Source: Planctomycetota bacterium
Lineage (GTDB): Bacteria > Planctomycetota > PUPC01 > JACPCR01
Direction: 5' to 3'
DNA: 27,073 nucleotides
NCBI GenBank assembly: GCA_030740295.1
Contig: JASLXP010000797.1
Span: forward strand, 1-27,073
Position numbers and translations under genes: made by a program. Below the pieces are notes generated by a model. It saw only the letters and a list, made by a program, of their open reading frames with translations, was not told the origin of the DNA and made no database searches. The first letter of the stretch is position 1. The number at the start of each line of letters is the position of its first letter. Of this stretch, positions 1 through 7,021 are shown one piece after another.

Positions 1-470
1 ATGACTGGGGGTCTGTTTACCCGGACAGTCGTCGCATCCGTGTGCCCTTCATGCGTCTCGGTAGTCTCGTCCGTTTCCACTTCCGGGGCCATCGTGGTTT
101 CGTCAACAATCGGTTCAGGCAGTTCTCCCGGAATGGATTGAATGGTCGGGATGTCTTCGAGCTGCTGCCAGAGAGTCGCCGGATCGGAACGCTCAATCCC
201 GAAGCTGGAATCGTTTTCAGCATCTGCGAGCTCGCCCAGAGCTGTCTTCAGCCCCACACTCGGTTCATCCTTCGAGGTGCTTGCGACGGGCACCGTGCCG
301 GTGGTCTCATGGGTGAAATCCATGGAGTCATCCTCAGTGGCATCGGGATCGGCTGGCTGTTTTTTGGCGCTCGGGATGGCCACACCACACTGCGCGCAGA
401 AACGGGCAGTGAGCTCGTTGTAATGTCCGCATTTGGGGCAGTGCCCGGGAATCGGAGGCAAGTCAGCCAT
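1..470 (-). CDS. Zinc-ribbon protein with acidic low-complexity tail (partial, C-terminus off window)
   Basis: The frame opens with ATG at 470 and runs off the left edge after about 156 residues, so the C-terminal part is unseen. Residues 11-28 read CPKCGHYNELTARFCAQC, a four-cysteine zinc ribbon (C11, C14, C25, C28) of the type found at the N-terminus of many bacterial regulatory or membrane proteins. The rest of the visible part is rich in Asp, Glu, Thr and Pro with no predicted helix-forming blocks or membrane segment, so it looks like a disordered linker to a domain beyond the edge. No convincing ribosome binding site precedes the ATG. The linker resembles in style the acidic region behind the FHA domain of the protein at 19268-23350, so it may belong to the same kind of sensory scaffold, but that is inference. 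Function unknown. Confidence 0.75.
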   Translation of the reverse strand, partial: MADLPPIPGHCPKCGHYNELTARFCAQCGVAIPSAKKQPADPDATEDDSMDFTHETTGTVPVASTSKDEPSVGLKTALGELADAENDSSFGIERSDPATLWQQLEDIPTIQSIPGELPEPIVDETTMAPEVETDETTETHEGHTDATTVRVNRPPV

Positions 471-562
471 ACTGAGTGAATCGATGCAGAGGTGAACCTG
501 CAATGATCATAAGGGCGGCGTGGAGGTTCGACAACGTGGGGCGAGAATGAGTAATGAGGAGA

Positions 563-601
563 GAGTGTGCGGATGTTTGAGATTCATCCGACCGCACACT
601 C
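563..601 (-). terminator. Strong hairpin between two minus-strand genes; candidate terminator or attenuator
   Basis: GAGTGTGCGG at 563-572 is perfectly complementary to CCGCACACTC at 592-601, giving a 10-bp stem. Inside it ATG (573-575) can pair with CAT (585-587), leaving a bulge and a 9-base loop. It lies 40 bases downstream of the permease stop and about 90 bases upstream of the zinc-ribbon gene. In the direction of transcription it is followed by TCTCCTCATT, which is only moderately T-rich, so classic intrinsic termination is not certain. Confidence 0.5.
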
Positions 602-640
602 GGGACGCATTCACGCAGGCGCCGGGTTCAACTTTCACTT

Positions 641-2266
641 TCAATGGCCCGGTCCATCCGCTGGTTCCGTCACCCACTTTGCTGCCAGGAAACACGCGCC
701 CATAATGGCGTAGGCGATGGCCCAGTTCCATGCCGGGGTGAGATGGATGGCCGTATCACCGGGCTTCCACTGGTAGGAATGCATCAGGCCGGCGACGGAT
801 AAAGCGGCACCGATCCATGTCCACACGGCCGCGGCAAGAAATTTTCTTTCGATGATAGAAACGGTCGCGGCGGATATCAGCATGGCGGTGAAGATGAAGC
901 CCTGCTCCAGCGCGAAGGCGCCGTGCACCCAGACATCCATCTTCTGGAATTCGCTGAGGAACATTTCCTTGCCATCAAGAAACGACTTTGGCTGGACCTT
1001 GTCATTGATGAGTTCACCCGCATTCTTATACAGCTCGTGCGAAGCCTTGAGACCGACGCGCAGTGAATTCTTAATCAGGATGGTCGCACCCCATGCGCCG
1101 ACGGCCGGCAGCAGGCCCATAACGACTGCCGGCGCGTGTTCTCTCGGAGTCGCCTGAAAGGCCTGCGCGGTGATGACGATGCCGATCCAGATCACGATGG
1201 CCATTCCCGCGTCGATCGGCACTGCCCAGACGATGTGAGCGAGGGTGCCGGTCAGGCAGATGATGGTGATGAAACCGCCGTTTAGAACGGAATACCCGAT
1301 GCGTGCGCCGAGACCTTTCCAGCCGGGATGGCCGATGTAGATGGTCGTTGGAAAACACGAGCCAAATATGGCCGCGCACAGAGTTCCGATACCGTTCACT
1401 GCCAGCGAGGAGCGCGTATCAAACTTGTCTCCGGCAGCTTCAGCGGATTCGATATTCTGTAGCGAACCGATCACGTTGAAGAGCCCCATGGGAATGATGA
1501 CCGACATGTAAATGGCGAAGTGTCCACCGAATCCATCGAGCAAGTCGCCGATGACTGGAACGGGGAACCGCAGTCCGATATTGCCGGGTTGATTTTCGCC
1601 GGGCGCGATTCCGAGGATCCAGGCCAGGCCGGTGCCGATCGCCACTGCCACAAGCCCGCCGGGAATGCTGCCTTTGAATCTGACCTTTCCAAAATAAATG
1701 AGCATGACGATCCCGAGGGTTGTCAGGCCGACGATTGGCCTGGCAAAGGTACGGTAGATGAAGCCGAGCGAAATGAACGTCAGCGCGATGCCGGCGAGGG
1801 TTGAAAGGAGCGCGGCCCTCGGCGTTGCCTTCCGGATTTTTTCGGCGACGAAAGCACCACCGAATTCGATGAGCCCGGATCCGACACAGGCCACCAGGCC
1901 GGCCTGCCAGGCGATGCGTGCCGCGGCCTCTTCATCCGCGCCTGCTTGAATCGCCACAATCTTCGCAGGCAGCATTACCAGAAATACGTGTGCAAACAAT
2001 GAGACGGTATTGATTCCGTAAGGGAGCGCGCAAATGTCGTCACGCCCTGTCTCTCTGGCAATCTTCATCGCCTGCCAGGAATAGAAAATGTTGCCCACAA
2101 GCAGTGAGACTGCTGCCCCCGGCAGTATCCGCCCATAAAGAATGTCATCCGGCAGACCGATCACGTATCGGCAGAGCGAATCAATCAGGAGGAGCTGGAC
2201 CAGGTTGTCCAACGCGAGGCCAAAGAAGCCATCGATATCACCACGGACGAACCAGCGCGCTTTCAT
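641..2266 (-). CDS. Permease of the NCS2/COG2252 (xanthine/uracil/adenine permease-like) type
   Basis: A 541-residue polytopic membrane protein with about a dozen hydrophobic segments. The N-terminus carries RGDIDGFFGLALDN and an ILPGAAVSLLVGN segment, followed by ALPYGINTVSLFAH, a pattern I associate with the COG2252 branch of nucleobase permeases. Family members import purines or related compounds by proton symport; the actual substrate cannot be read from the sequence. It is longer than the usual 430-450 residues, with a soluble loop near residues 390-430 (KNAGELINDKVQPKSF region) before the last membrane segments. The ATG at 2266 has GAGG about 9 bases upstream. The gene is divergent from the gene at 2480 and followed by a hairpin, so it is probably transcribed alone or read weakly into the zinc-ribbon gene. 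Confidence 0.8.
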   Translation of the reverse strand: MKARWFVRGDIDGFFGLALDNLVQLLLIDSLCRYVIGLPDDILYGRILPGAAVSLLVGNIFYSWQAMKIARETGRDDICALPYGINTVSLFAHVFLVMLPAKIVAIQAGADEEAAARIAWQAGLVACVGSGLIEFGGAFVAEKIRKATPRAALLSTLAGIALTFISLGFIYRTFARPIVGLTTLGIVMLIYFGKVRFKGSIPGGLVAVAIGTGLAWILGIAPGENQPGNIGLRFPVPVIGDLLDGFGGHFAIYMSVIIPMGLFNVIGSLQNIESAEAAGDKFDTRSSLAVNGIGTLCAAIFGSCFPTTIYIGHPGWKGLGARIGYSVLNGGFITIICLTGTLAHIVWAVPIDAGMAIVIWIGIVITAQAFQATPREHAPAVVMGLLPAVGAWGATILIKNSLRVGLKASHELYKNAGELINDKVQPKSFLDGKEMFLSEFQKMDVWVHGAFALEQGFIFTAMLISAATVSIIERKFLAAAVWTWIGAALSVAGLMHSYQWKPGDTAIHLTPAWNWAIAYAIMGACFLAAKWVTEPADGPGH

Positions 2267-2399
2267 AAGTGACTGCCTCTAGACCTTGAACGGGCAAAAG
2301 GATAACTGTCCTGTGCGGCAGCATAACCGTGGTGAGTACAGTTTTTCTAATGAGATTCGTAATGAATAAAGGCTGCCGATTTCGTTCCTCGCCCTTTCT

Positions 2400-2427
2400 T
2401 TGACTTGCTGGACAGTTTTGCTAGCAT
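2400..2427 (+). promoter_or_regulatory. Sigma-70-like promoter for the 2480 gene
   Basis: TTGACT (2400-2405), a 16-base spacer and TAGCAT (2422-2427) match 5/6 and 4/6 of the -35 and -10 consensus. Transcription would begin near 2434, leaving a leader of about 45 bases before ATG 2480. Its position inside the possible upstream extension from TTG 2405 argues against that longer start. Confidence 0.5.
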
Positions 2428-2479
2428 CGCCGCCCTTCTGAAATGGGCGCAAAGACATTCTGAAAAGGCAGGAAAAGCC

Positions 2480-3316
2480 ATGGAAATGAAATCGTTCCGA
2501 GAACAATTGATGGCCATTCGGCCGCAGGTTGAGGCCGCGTCTGAAGAGCGGAAGCTTGTCGAGCATGAAGAAAAAGAGAAGACGAAAGACAAGCTGACCT
2601 CAGAACTCAAGCGCTTGAGTGCAGAGACCTTGTTCTCGGGTCTCAGGGAAATCGAAGACAGGTACAAAACCGCCAACAAACACTTTTACCCGGCGAGTGT
2701 CATTCAGAAGACGATGAATGAACTCATCGAATTTAAGAAGAAAATCGACCGGTACGTCTACTACAGCGGGCGCTTCAAGGAGCTTTTTACGCCGGCCATG
2801 TTGCGTACCTGCGATTCTCTTCAGCGCGGCATCGGTGAGCTTGCAGATAAAATCCAGCCCCAGTGGGATGAATGGGAGAGCATGATCGAGTACATCGAAT
2901 CGCTGGATTTCCGCACGCGCAAGAAAGGCGATGAACCTAAGCTCGTTGAAGCCTCTAAGGTTTTTTACCAGCGTGCGCATGGCATTCAGCTCGACATCCC
3001 CTCAAAACTATTCGCTTCGAAGAAAGACAATTTTTTTGTTGTCTCAAAAGATCAGGCTGTCGTCGGTCATTTTGAAGCCTTTCCAGACGAGAAACGGATT
3101 GTCTTCGTCGTTGCGCCGCAGAAGGGCATAAATTTCATCAAACTCGTGCGCGGTACCGTGCACCGTTTCTGCACGCGTGGGCCTATTGAACTCCCCAAAG
3201 GCGAGGTCAATGTGCGTGTATACAGCCGAGAAGAAGTAAAATTTTACAACGACCTCGGCTTTATTCGGACAAAAACTTTGGACATGTCCGACTGGCTCTA
3301 TAACAGGAAGCTGTAG
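2480..3316 (+). CDS. Unrecognised cytoplasmic protein: coiled-coil N-terminus, possible GNAT-like C-terminal domain
   Basis: A 278-residue protein with no signal peptide or membrane segment. I chose ATG 2480 because it has an AGGA motif 6 bases upstream and a promoter lies just before it; the same frame is open back to TTG 2405. Residues 1-150 are highly charged (many Glu, Lys, Arg, Gln) and likely helical or coiled coil. The last ~100 residues alternate beta-strand-like stretches (FFVVSKDQAVVGHFEAF, KRIVFVVAPQKG) and end with REEVKFYNDLGFIRTK. A Tyr/Asn-x-x-Gly-Phe near a C-terminus is a feature of GNAT acetyltransferases, but the usual acetyl-CoA loop (Q/RxxGxG/A) is not evident, so this would be a degenerate or unrelated fold. 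It sits 64 bases before cheB in the same direction. No function is assigned. Confidence 0.8.
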   Translation: MEMKSFREQLMAIRPQVEAASEERKLVEHEEKEKTKDKLTSELKRLSAETLFSGLREIEDRYKTANKHFYPASVIQKTMNELIEFKKKIDRYVYYSGRFKELFTPAMLRTCDSLQRGIGELADKIQPQWDEWESMIEYIESLDFRTRKKGDEPKLVEASKVFYQRAHGIQLDIPSKLFASKKDNFFVVSKDQAVVGHFEAFPDEKRIVFVVAPQKGINFIKLVRGTVHRFCTRGPIELPKGEVNVRVYSREEVKFYNDLGFIRTKTLDMSDWLYNRKL

Positions 3317-3380
3317 AGCATCCGAGCACCGGCCTCAAGACGGGAGCCGCTGCGACATTCATCAAAACCAGGAGCCCCTC

Positions 3381-4448
3381 GTGATTCGTGTTCTTGTAGC
3401 CGATGATTCCGCGTTAGCCCGCGAAGTCCTTACCCGTCGGCTCGCATCTGATGATCAGATCGAAGTCATTGGCACTGCAGTCAATGGCCGGGAAGCAGTG
3501 AAGATGGCCGGAGACCTGAAGCCTGACATCATCACCATGGACATCATGATGCCCGAGATGAACGGTTTCGAGGCCACCAGGGAGATCATGGCCTATGCAC
3601 CCACACCGATCCTGGTGGTTACGGGCATCGAGCTCACGGTCGCCGAGTTGTCTTTCAAAGCGCTCGATGTGGGCGCGCTTGACATTCTGCCCAAGCCGGC
3701 TGCGGATGAAATGGCGGAGGATTCCAAATTCTTTGATGACCTGAGGCGCAAGGTCCGCCTGCTATCCAAGGTGCCGGTCATTGCGCATGTCAGGGGCCGG
3801 CGAAAGCCAGCAGATGGTCAGGGATCGGGCACTCGGGCCAAAGTGCCAACCAAAGTCGTCGCACTCGCCGCATCCACGGGCGGGCCGCAGCACCTGGCGG
3901 ATATACTTTCTCGCCTGCCTGCAAACCTGCCTGCCGCATACCTCGTGGTTCAGCATATCGGTGACGGCTTCTCTGACGGGCTCATCACCCACTTCCTTTC
4001 CGGCACTGCGCTCGATGTCAAGCTCGCCCACAACGGCGATATCATCGAGCCGGGCAGCGTTTACGTGGCCCCAAACGGATACCATCTTGTGGCTCGCAGG
4101 GGAGACATTATCGGACTCGAACAGTCCGAGCCGGTTAGCGGCTTCATTCCTTCGGCTACACCTCTCTTCAAGTCTGTCGCCAGAATTTACGGTAAACGCG
4201 CCATTGGTGTGATGCTTACCGGCATGGGCCGGGACGGCGTCGAAGGCATGCAGGCCATCAGAGATGAAGGCGGCGTCACCATCGCGCAGAGCAAGGAATC
4301 ATGTATCGTCTTTGGAATGCCAAAGGCAGCGATTGAGGCTGGCTGCGTGGATCATATTGTCGATCTCGATGACATACCGCAGAAGCTGATCAGCCTGGTC
4401 GAAGATCCCTTCGCCTGGCACAAGGGGGAAGGCGAGGGTGATGGTTGA
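3381..4448 (+). CDS. cheB: CheB: chemotaxis response regulator protein-glutamate methylesterase/glutamine deamidase
   Basis: A 355-residue cytoplasmic enzyme removing methyl groups from chemoreceptor glutamates (and deamidating glutamines) to drive adaptation; activity is raised by phosphorylation of its receiver domain by CheA. The receiver (1-125) has the acidic pair D8-D9, phosphoacceptor D54 in MDIMMPEMNG, T81 and K105. A linker (~135-155) leads to the methylesterase domain with the catalytic triad S165 (AASTGGPQ), H192 (VVQHIGDGF) and D285 (TGMGRDGVEG). All key residues are intact and the length is normal. The GTG start at 3381 has AGGAG 7 bases upstream. No cheA, cheW, cheR or receptor gene is nearby, so it is an orphan here; its partners must be elsewhere, or it serves an alternative chemosensory pathway with the preceding gene. 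Confidence 0.96.
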   Translation: MIRVLVADDSALAREVLTRRLASDDQIEVIGTAVNGREAVKMAGDLKPDIITMDIMMPEMNGFEATREIMAYAPTPILVVTGIELTVAELSFKALDVGALDILPKPAADEMAEDSKFFDDLRRKVRLLSKVPVIAHVRGRRKPADGQGSGTRAKVPTKVVALAASTGGPQHLADILSRLPANLPAAYLVVQHIGDGFSDGLITHFLSGTALDVKLAHNGDIIEPGSVYVAPNGYHLVARRGDIIGLEQSEPVSGFIPSATPLFKSVARIYGKRAIGVMLTGMGRDGVEGMQAIRDEGGVTIAQSKESCIVFGMPKAAIEAGCVDHIVDLDDIPQKLISLVEDPFAWHKGEGEGDG

Positions 4449-4461
4449 TGGAGGATGGTGA

Positions 4462-4581
4462 GAGGTGAGTAGTGAATTGTGAATGGTGAGTTGTGAATCG
4501 TGATTGGTGAAATGCCGTCTGCCCTCAATTCGCTTGCCCCTCAATTCGTCTGCATTCACCATTCACCATTCACCATTCACA
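4462..4581. repeat. ATTCACC heptad tandem repeat with inverted GTGAATGGTGA-type arm
   Basis: Four units of the 7-mer ATTCACC lie at 4554-4560, 4561-4567, 4568-4574 and 4575-4581 (last unit ATTCACA). A degenerate copy on the opposite strand (GTGAATTGTGAATGGTGA-like) occupies about 4470-4511, so the two arms form a long imperfect inverted repeat around a 40-base centre holding two copies of CCTCAATTCG. The block lies between the convergent cheB and DUF1537 genes, and the final heptad provides the TGA stop of the latter. It could act as a bidirectional terminator; it also looks like the small heptad arrays that spread between genes in some bacterial genomes. Confidence 0.75.
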
Positions 4582-5782
4582 TCCCCCAACTCGCTTGCCC
4601 TTGTCGCAGCAGCATCCGGGCCGCCTTCACCATCACTTCATCTGATCCGAAGCCGCCGGGCTTGATTGCGAGACGATAATCCGTTGGGCCTCCGACGCTC
4701 CTGCATAAGGCGATGCCGGGCTCGACCTCCTGTTCAACGGAGACGCCTTCGATATCCAGGCCCTCGGCCACTGACAGTGCGGTCCAACCGCCCGTCAGGA
4801 ACAGATTCTGTATGCCAGCTTCGTGGATGGCATCGCAGACGGGTCCGAAGACGGCCTCGAAGTCCGATTCAGTGCCATCCAATCTCTCCCTCGGCGTTTC
4901 AGCCAGAACGACGGAATGGTTCCGTGCCTGGGCGATGAGTTCTTGCTTAATCTGTTTATTCTCAGAACTCAATGTGACAGACTGCAATCCATACTCACCA
5001 GCCAGCCGTTCGGCCTGGCAGGCTGATTTTTCGTGCAGACTGCCCGAAATCACCAGTACGGATGAATCAAGACAGCCTGTTTGCTCTGCCGCCGGGCGGG
5101 TCTCAAAACGATTCGAGACATATGCGCGCAGCATCGCCGCAGAACCAGCGAGCACAGGCAGAGAAAGATCGATGACGGCCTGGCCAATCGCATTAAGATC
5201 ATCTTCTGTCTCCGCATCAAGAATCAAGTAAGCACAGTCCGAGTTCACGATGGCAGTGACCATCGCCCGAGGGCCTTGACGAACGGTCGTGAGGCCGATC
5301 TCGCCTACCGACCTTTTCGTCTGGCCTGCCAGTACTTCCCTCAGCCTCGAGTTTGTCATCGGGTAATGAGGATCATGTGCGAACGACGTTTCTGAAATTC
5401 TCTGCCCGTCAACAAAGAGTTCACCTCCCACAGTCGTCCTGCCGTTGGCAGGATAGCTGCACACGACCGGGCACAGTCGAAGTTCCAGGAAATCGGACAG
5501 CGCGTCCAGCTCTGCGCCCATGTTGCCGCGAAAGGTTGAGTCAATTTTTTTGAAAATGGTCTCCCCTGCCAGCGGAATCGATTCGACCATCTGCCGGGTG
5601 TTGTGGTAGGCCGTCTCAGGCGTCCCCGCCCTTGCTTCATTATCGAGAATCAGGCAATCGTGTTTTCCCAGGAACGGTGCGAATCCCTTCCTGGGCAGAA
5701 CAGAAACCGCGCTCAGCCCGAAGGGCAGCAACTGGACTTGCGCATCGGTGCACCCACTGAAATCATCTGCAATGATGAACAT
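4577..5782 (-). CDS. DUF1537-type four-carbon sugar-acid kinase-like protein (OtnK/DtnK/YgbK family)
   Basis: A 401-residue soluble protein. It begins MFIIADDFSGCTDAQVQ, matching the family's ADDxTGAxD N-terminal motif, has KKIDSTFRGN at 78-87 (the substrate-side KxDSTxRG motif), and ends with the nucleotide-binding signatures FLTGGWTAL (~330) and CRSVGGP...KPGGFG (~358-379). Characterised relatives phosphorylate four-carbon sugar acids such as 3-oxo-tetronates, threonate or erythronate with ATP. Both halves (DUF1537 N and NBD C) are present and the length is normal. The usual partner dehydrogenase, aldolase or isomerase genes are not adjacent, so the substrate is open. Its stop codon lies inside the heptad repeat. 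No good ribosome binding site is seen before ATG 5782. Confidence 0.85.
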   Translation of the reverse strand: MFIIADDFSGCTDAQVQLLPFGLSAVSVLPRKGFAPFLGKHDCLILDNEARAGTPETAYHNTRQMVESIPLAGETIFKKIDSTFRGNMGAELDALSDFLELRLCPVVCSYPANGRTTVGGELFVDGQRISETSFAHDPHYPMTNSRLREVLAGQTKRSVGEIGLTTVRQGPRAMVTAIVNSDCAYLILDAETEDDLNAIGQAVIDLSLPVLAGSAAMLRAYVSNRFETRPAAEQTGCLDSSVLVISGSLHEKSACQAERLAGEYGLQSVTLSSENKQIKQELIAQARNHSVVLAETPRERLDGTESDFEAVFGPVCDAIHEAGIQNLFLTGGWTALSVAEGLDIEGVSVEQEVEPGIALCRSVGGPTDYRLAIKPGGFGSDEVMVKAARMLLRQGQASWGM

Positions 5783-5833
5783 GGCAGATAGCGTAAGAGA
5801 TCATCGAGATTTGGCCGTCGCGATGAATGACAC

Positions 5834-5928
5834 GAATTGTGAGAAGCTGGAAGAATTCGGTCAGAGAATGTAAATGGCAGAACAGAACCCAATCGCGAAG
5901 GCTTAATCTGGGCCACATGAATTGTGAG
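5834..5928. repeat. Paired direct repeat GAATTGTGAG in the divergent upstream region
   Basis: The 10-mer GAATTGTGAG occurs at 5834-5843 and 5919-5928, each preceded by CAC or CACAT, in the ~195-base gap between the sugar-acid kinase gene (minus) and the five-gene operon (plus). The core CAC-AATT-GTG is nearly palindromic, as expected of an operator half-site pair, but two copies can arise by chance or from the nearby GTGAATTGTGA repeat family. Confidence 0.3.
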
Positions 5929-5978
5929 GGGGTCACCGATCATTTGGGGTGGCTGCCACATTCGGAACCTTTGAGGTC

Positions 5979-6980
5979 ATGATGCAAACGTCCGTCGCTG
6001 GTAAAATTATGCGGGACAGAGATACCACTGCCTCATTCCTGGCAGGTGTTGGACTGCTCCTTGCCATCTCCTGGCCTGTCCATGCAGAACCGGGAGGCAT
6101 CGAGATCAATACGAAGGCGGGGACGGTACGATGCCCGGCGAAAGTGGCAAAACAGAACGTATATAAACAACTGAAGGGCGCCATCGAGTACATTGCCTGT
6201 GCCCCAGGTGGCAAACAATACGAGTCCCTGTTCATCTGCCCGGTCGAGCCGGAGGAACTCTATCAGGGACTGAAACGGATTGGTCTCAATCCCGGCAAGC
6301 CGGCGAGGGAGGAAGGTGCTTCCTATCAACTGCCACAAGGTGACAAACTGCGAATCACGATTGAGTGGAAACAGACCGGTAAATTGAAATCGGCCCCCGT
6401 CGAAAGCTTCGTTCTGGATGTGAAAACCGGCAAGGCCATGAAAGAGATGGATTGGGCATTCACCGGGTCTCGAATGGCAATGAATCCTGAGACAGGCAAG
6501 ACCGTCCTTCAGGCGTCTGCGGTTAAGAATCTCGTTGCTTTGCACCATCTGGATGCGACGGTGCTGATTCAGAACCCTCTGGAGGACGGCAGGGACGACA
6601 ATCGATATAAGGTGAACTTGAACGCGCTTCCCCAGGAAGGGACGGAAGTCGTCATGAAGTTTTCGAAAGTCGGTAAATCCGCAGACGGTGCCACCGCAGG
6701 TCTTGCGAGGATACACTGGTTTGTCAACGGGCGCGTCCAGGGAGTGGGCTTCAGGGCCCATACCGCGTTGAACGCCAGACGGTTCGGTATTCGCGGCTGG
6801 GTGCGGAACCTCGAGAATGGCCAGGTGGAGTTGATGGCCGAAGGTCCGGAAAAGGCGATGTCAGTCTTCCAGGCTAAAGTACGAAAGGGTCCTCGTGGTT
6901 CAAAAGTTGAAAAGGTCGATGAAGGCCAGCCCGATCGCAAGGAAATCCTCGGTGAATTTAAGATTCGGAAAACAGAATGA
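5979..6980 (+). CDS. Secreted YdjY-like domain fused to acylphosphatase
   Basis: First gene of the five-gene operon. From ATG 5979 (GAGG just upstream; ATG 5982 and 6009 are alternatives) it encodes 333 residues. A signal peptide with basic n-region, hydrophobic core LAGVGLLLAISW and a VHA site predicts cleavage after A36. Residues ~40-230 resemble the YdjY domain: GTVRCPAKV, GAIEYIACAPGGKQYESLF and a following beta-rich region. Residues ~243-331 form a complete acylphosphatase domain with GRVQGVGFR (catalytic R259) and GWVRN (catalytic N277), followed by NGQVELMAEGP. Acylphosphatases hydrolyse carboxyl-phosphate bonds and are normally small cytosolic proteins of about 90 residues; export and fusion are unusual. 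The TGA overlaps an ATG at 6977 in ATGA. Function of the fusion is unknown. Confidence 0.88.
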   Translation: MMQTSVAGKIMRDRDTTASFLAGVGLLLAISWPVHAEPGGIEINTKAGTVRCPAKVAKQNVYKQLKGAIEYIACAPGGKQYESLFICPVEPEELYQGLKRIGLNPGKPAREEGASYQLPQGDKLRITIEWKQTGKLKSAPVESFVLDVKTGKAMKEMDWAFTGSRMAMNPETGKTVLQASAVKNLVALHHLDATVLIQNPLEDGRDDNRYKVNLNALPQEGTEVVMKFSKVGKSADGATAGLARIHWFVNGRVQGVGFRAHTALNARRFGIRGWVRNLENGQVELMAEGPEKAMSVFQAKVRKGPRGSKVEKVDEGQPDRKEILGEFKIRKTE

Positions 6981-7021
6981 AGCGTTTTATTCAGTGTCAC
7001 ATCATCTACGGAGAGCCGAAC

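Noticed and set aside
4462..4581. CRISPR array
   Set aside because: The units are 7 bases and directly adjacent, with no spacers and no cas genes in the window.
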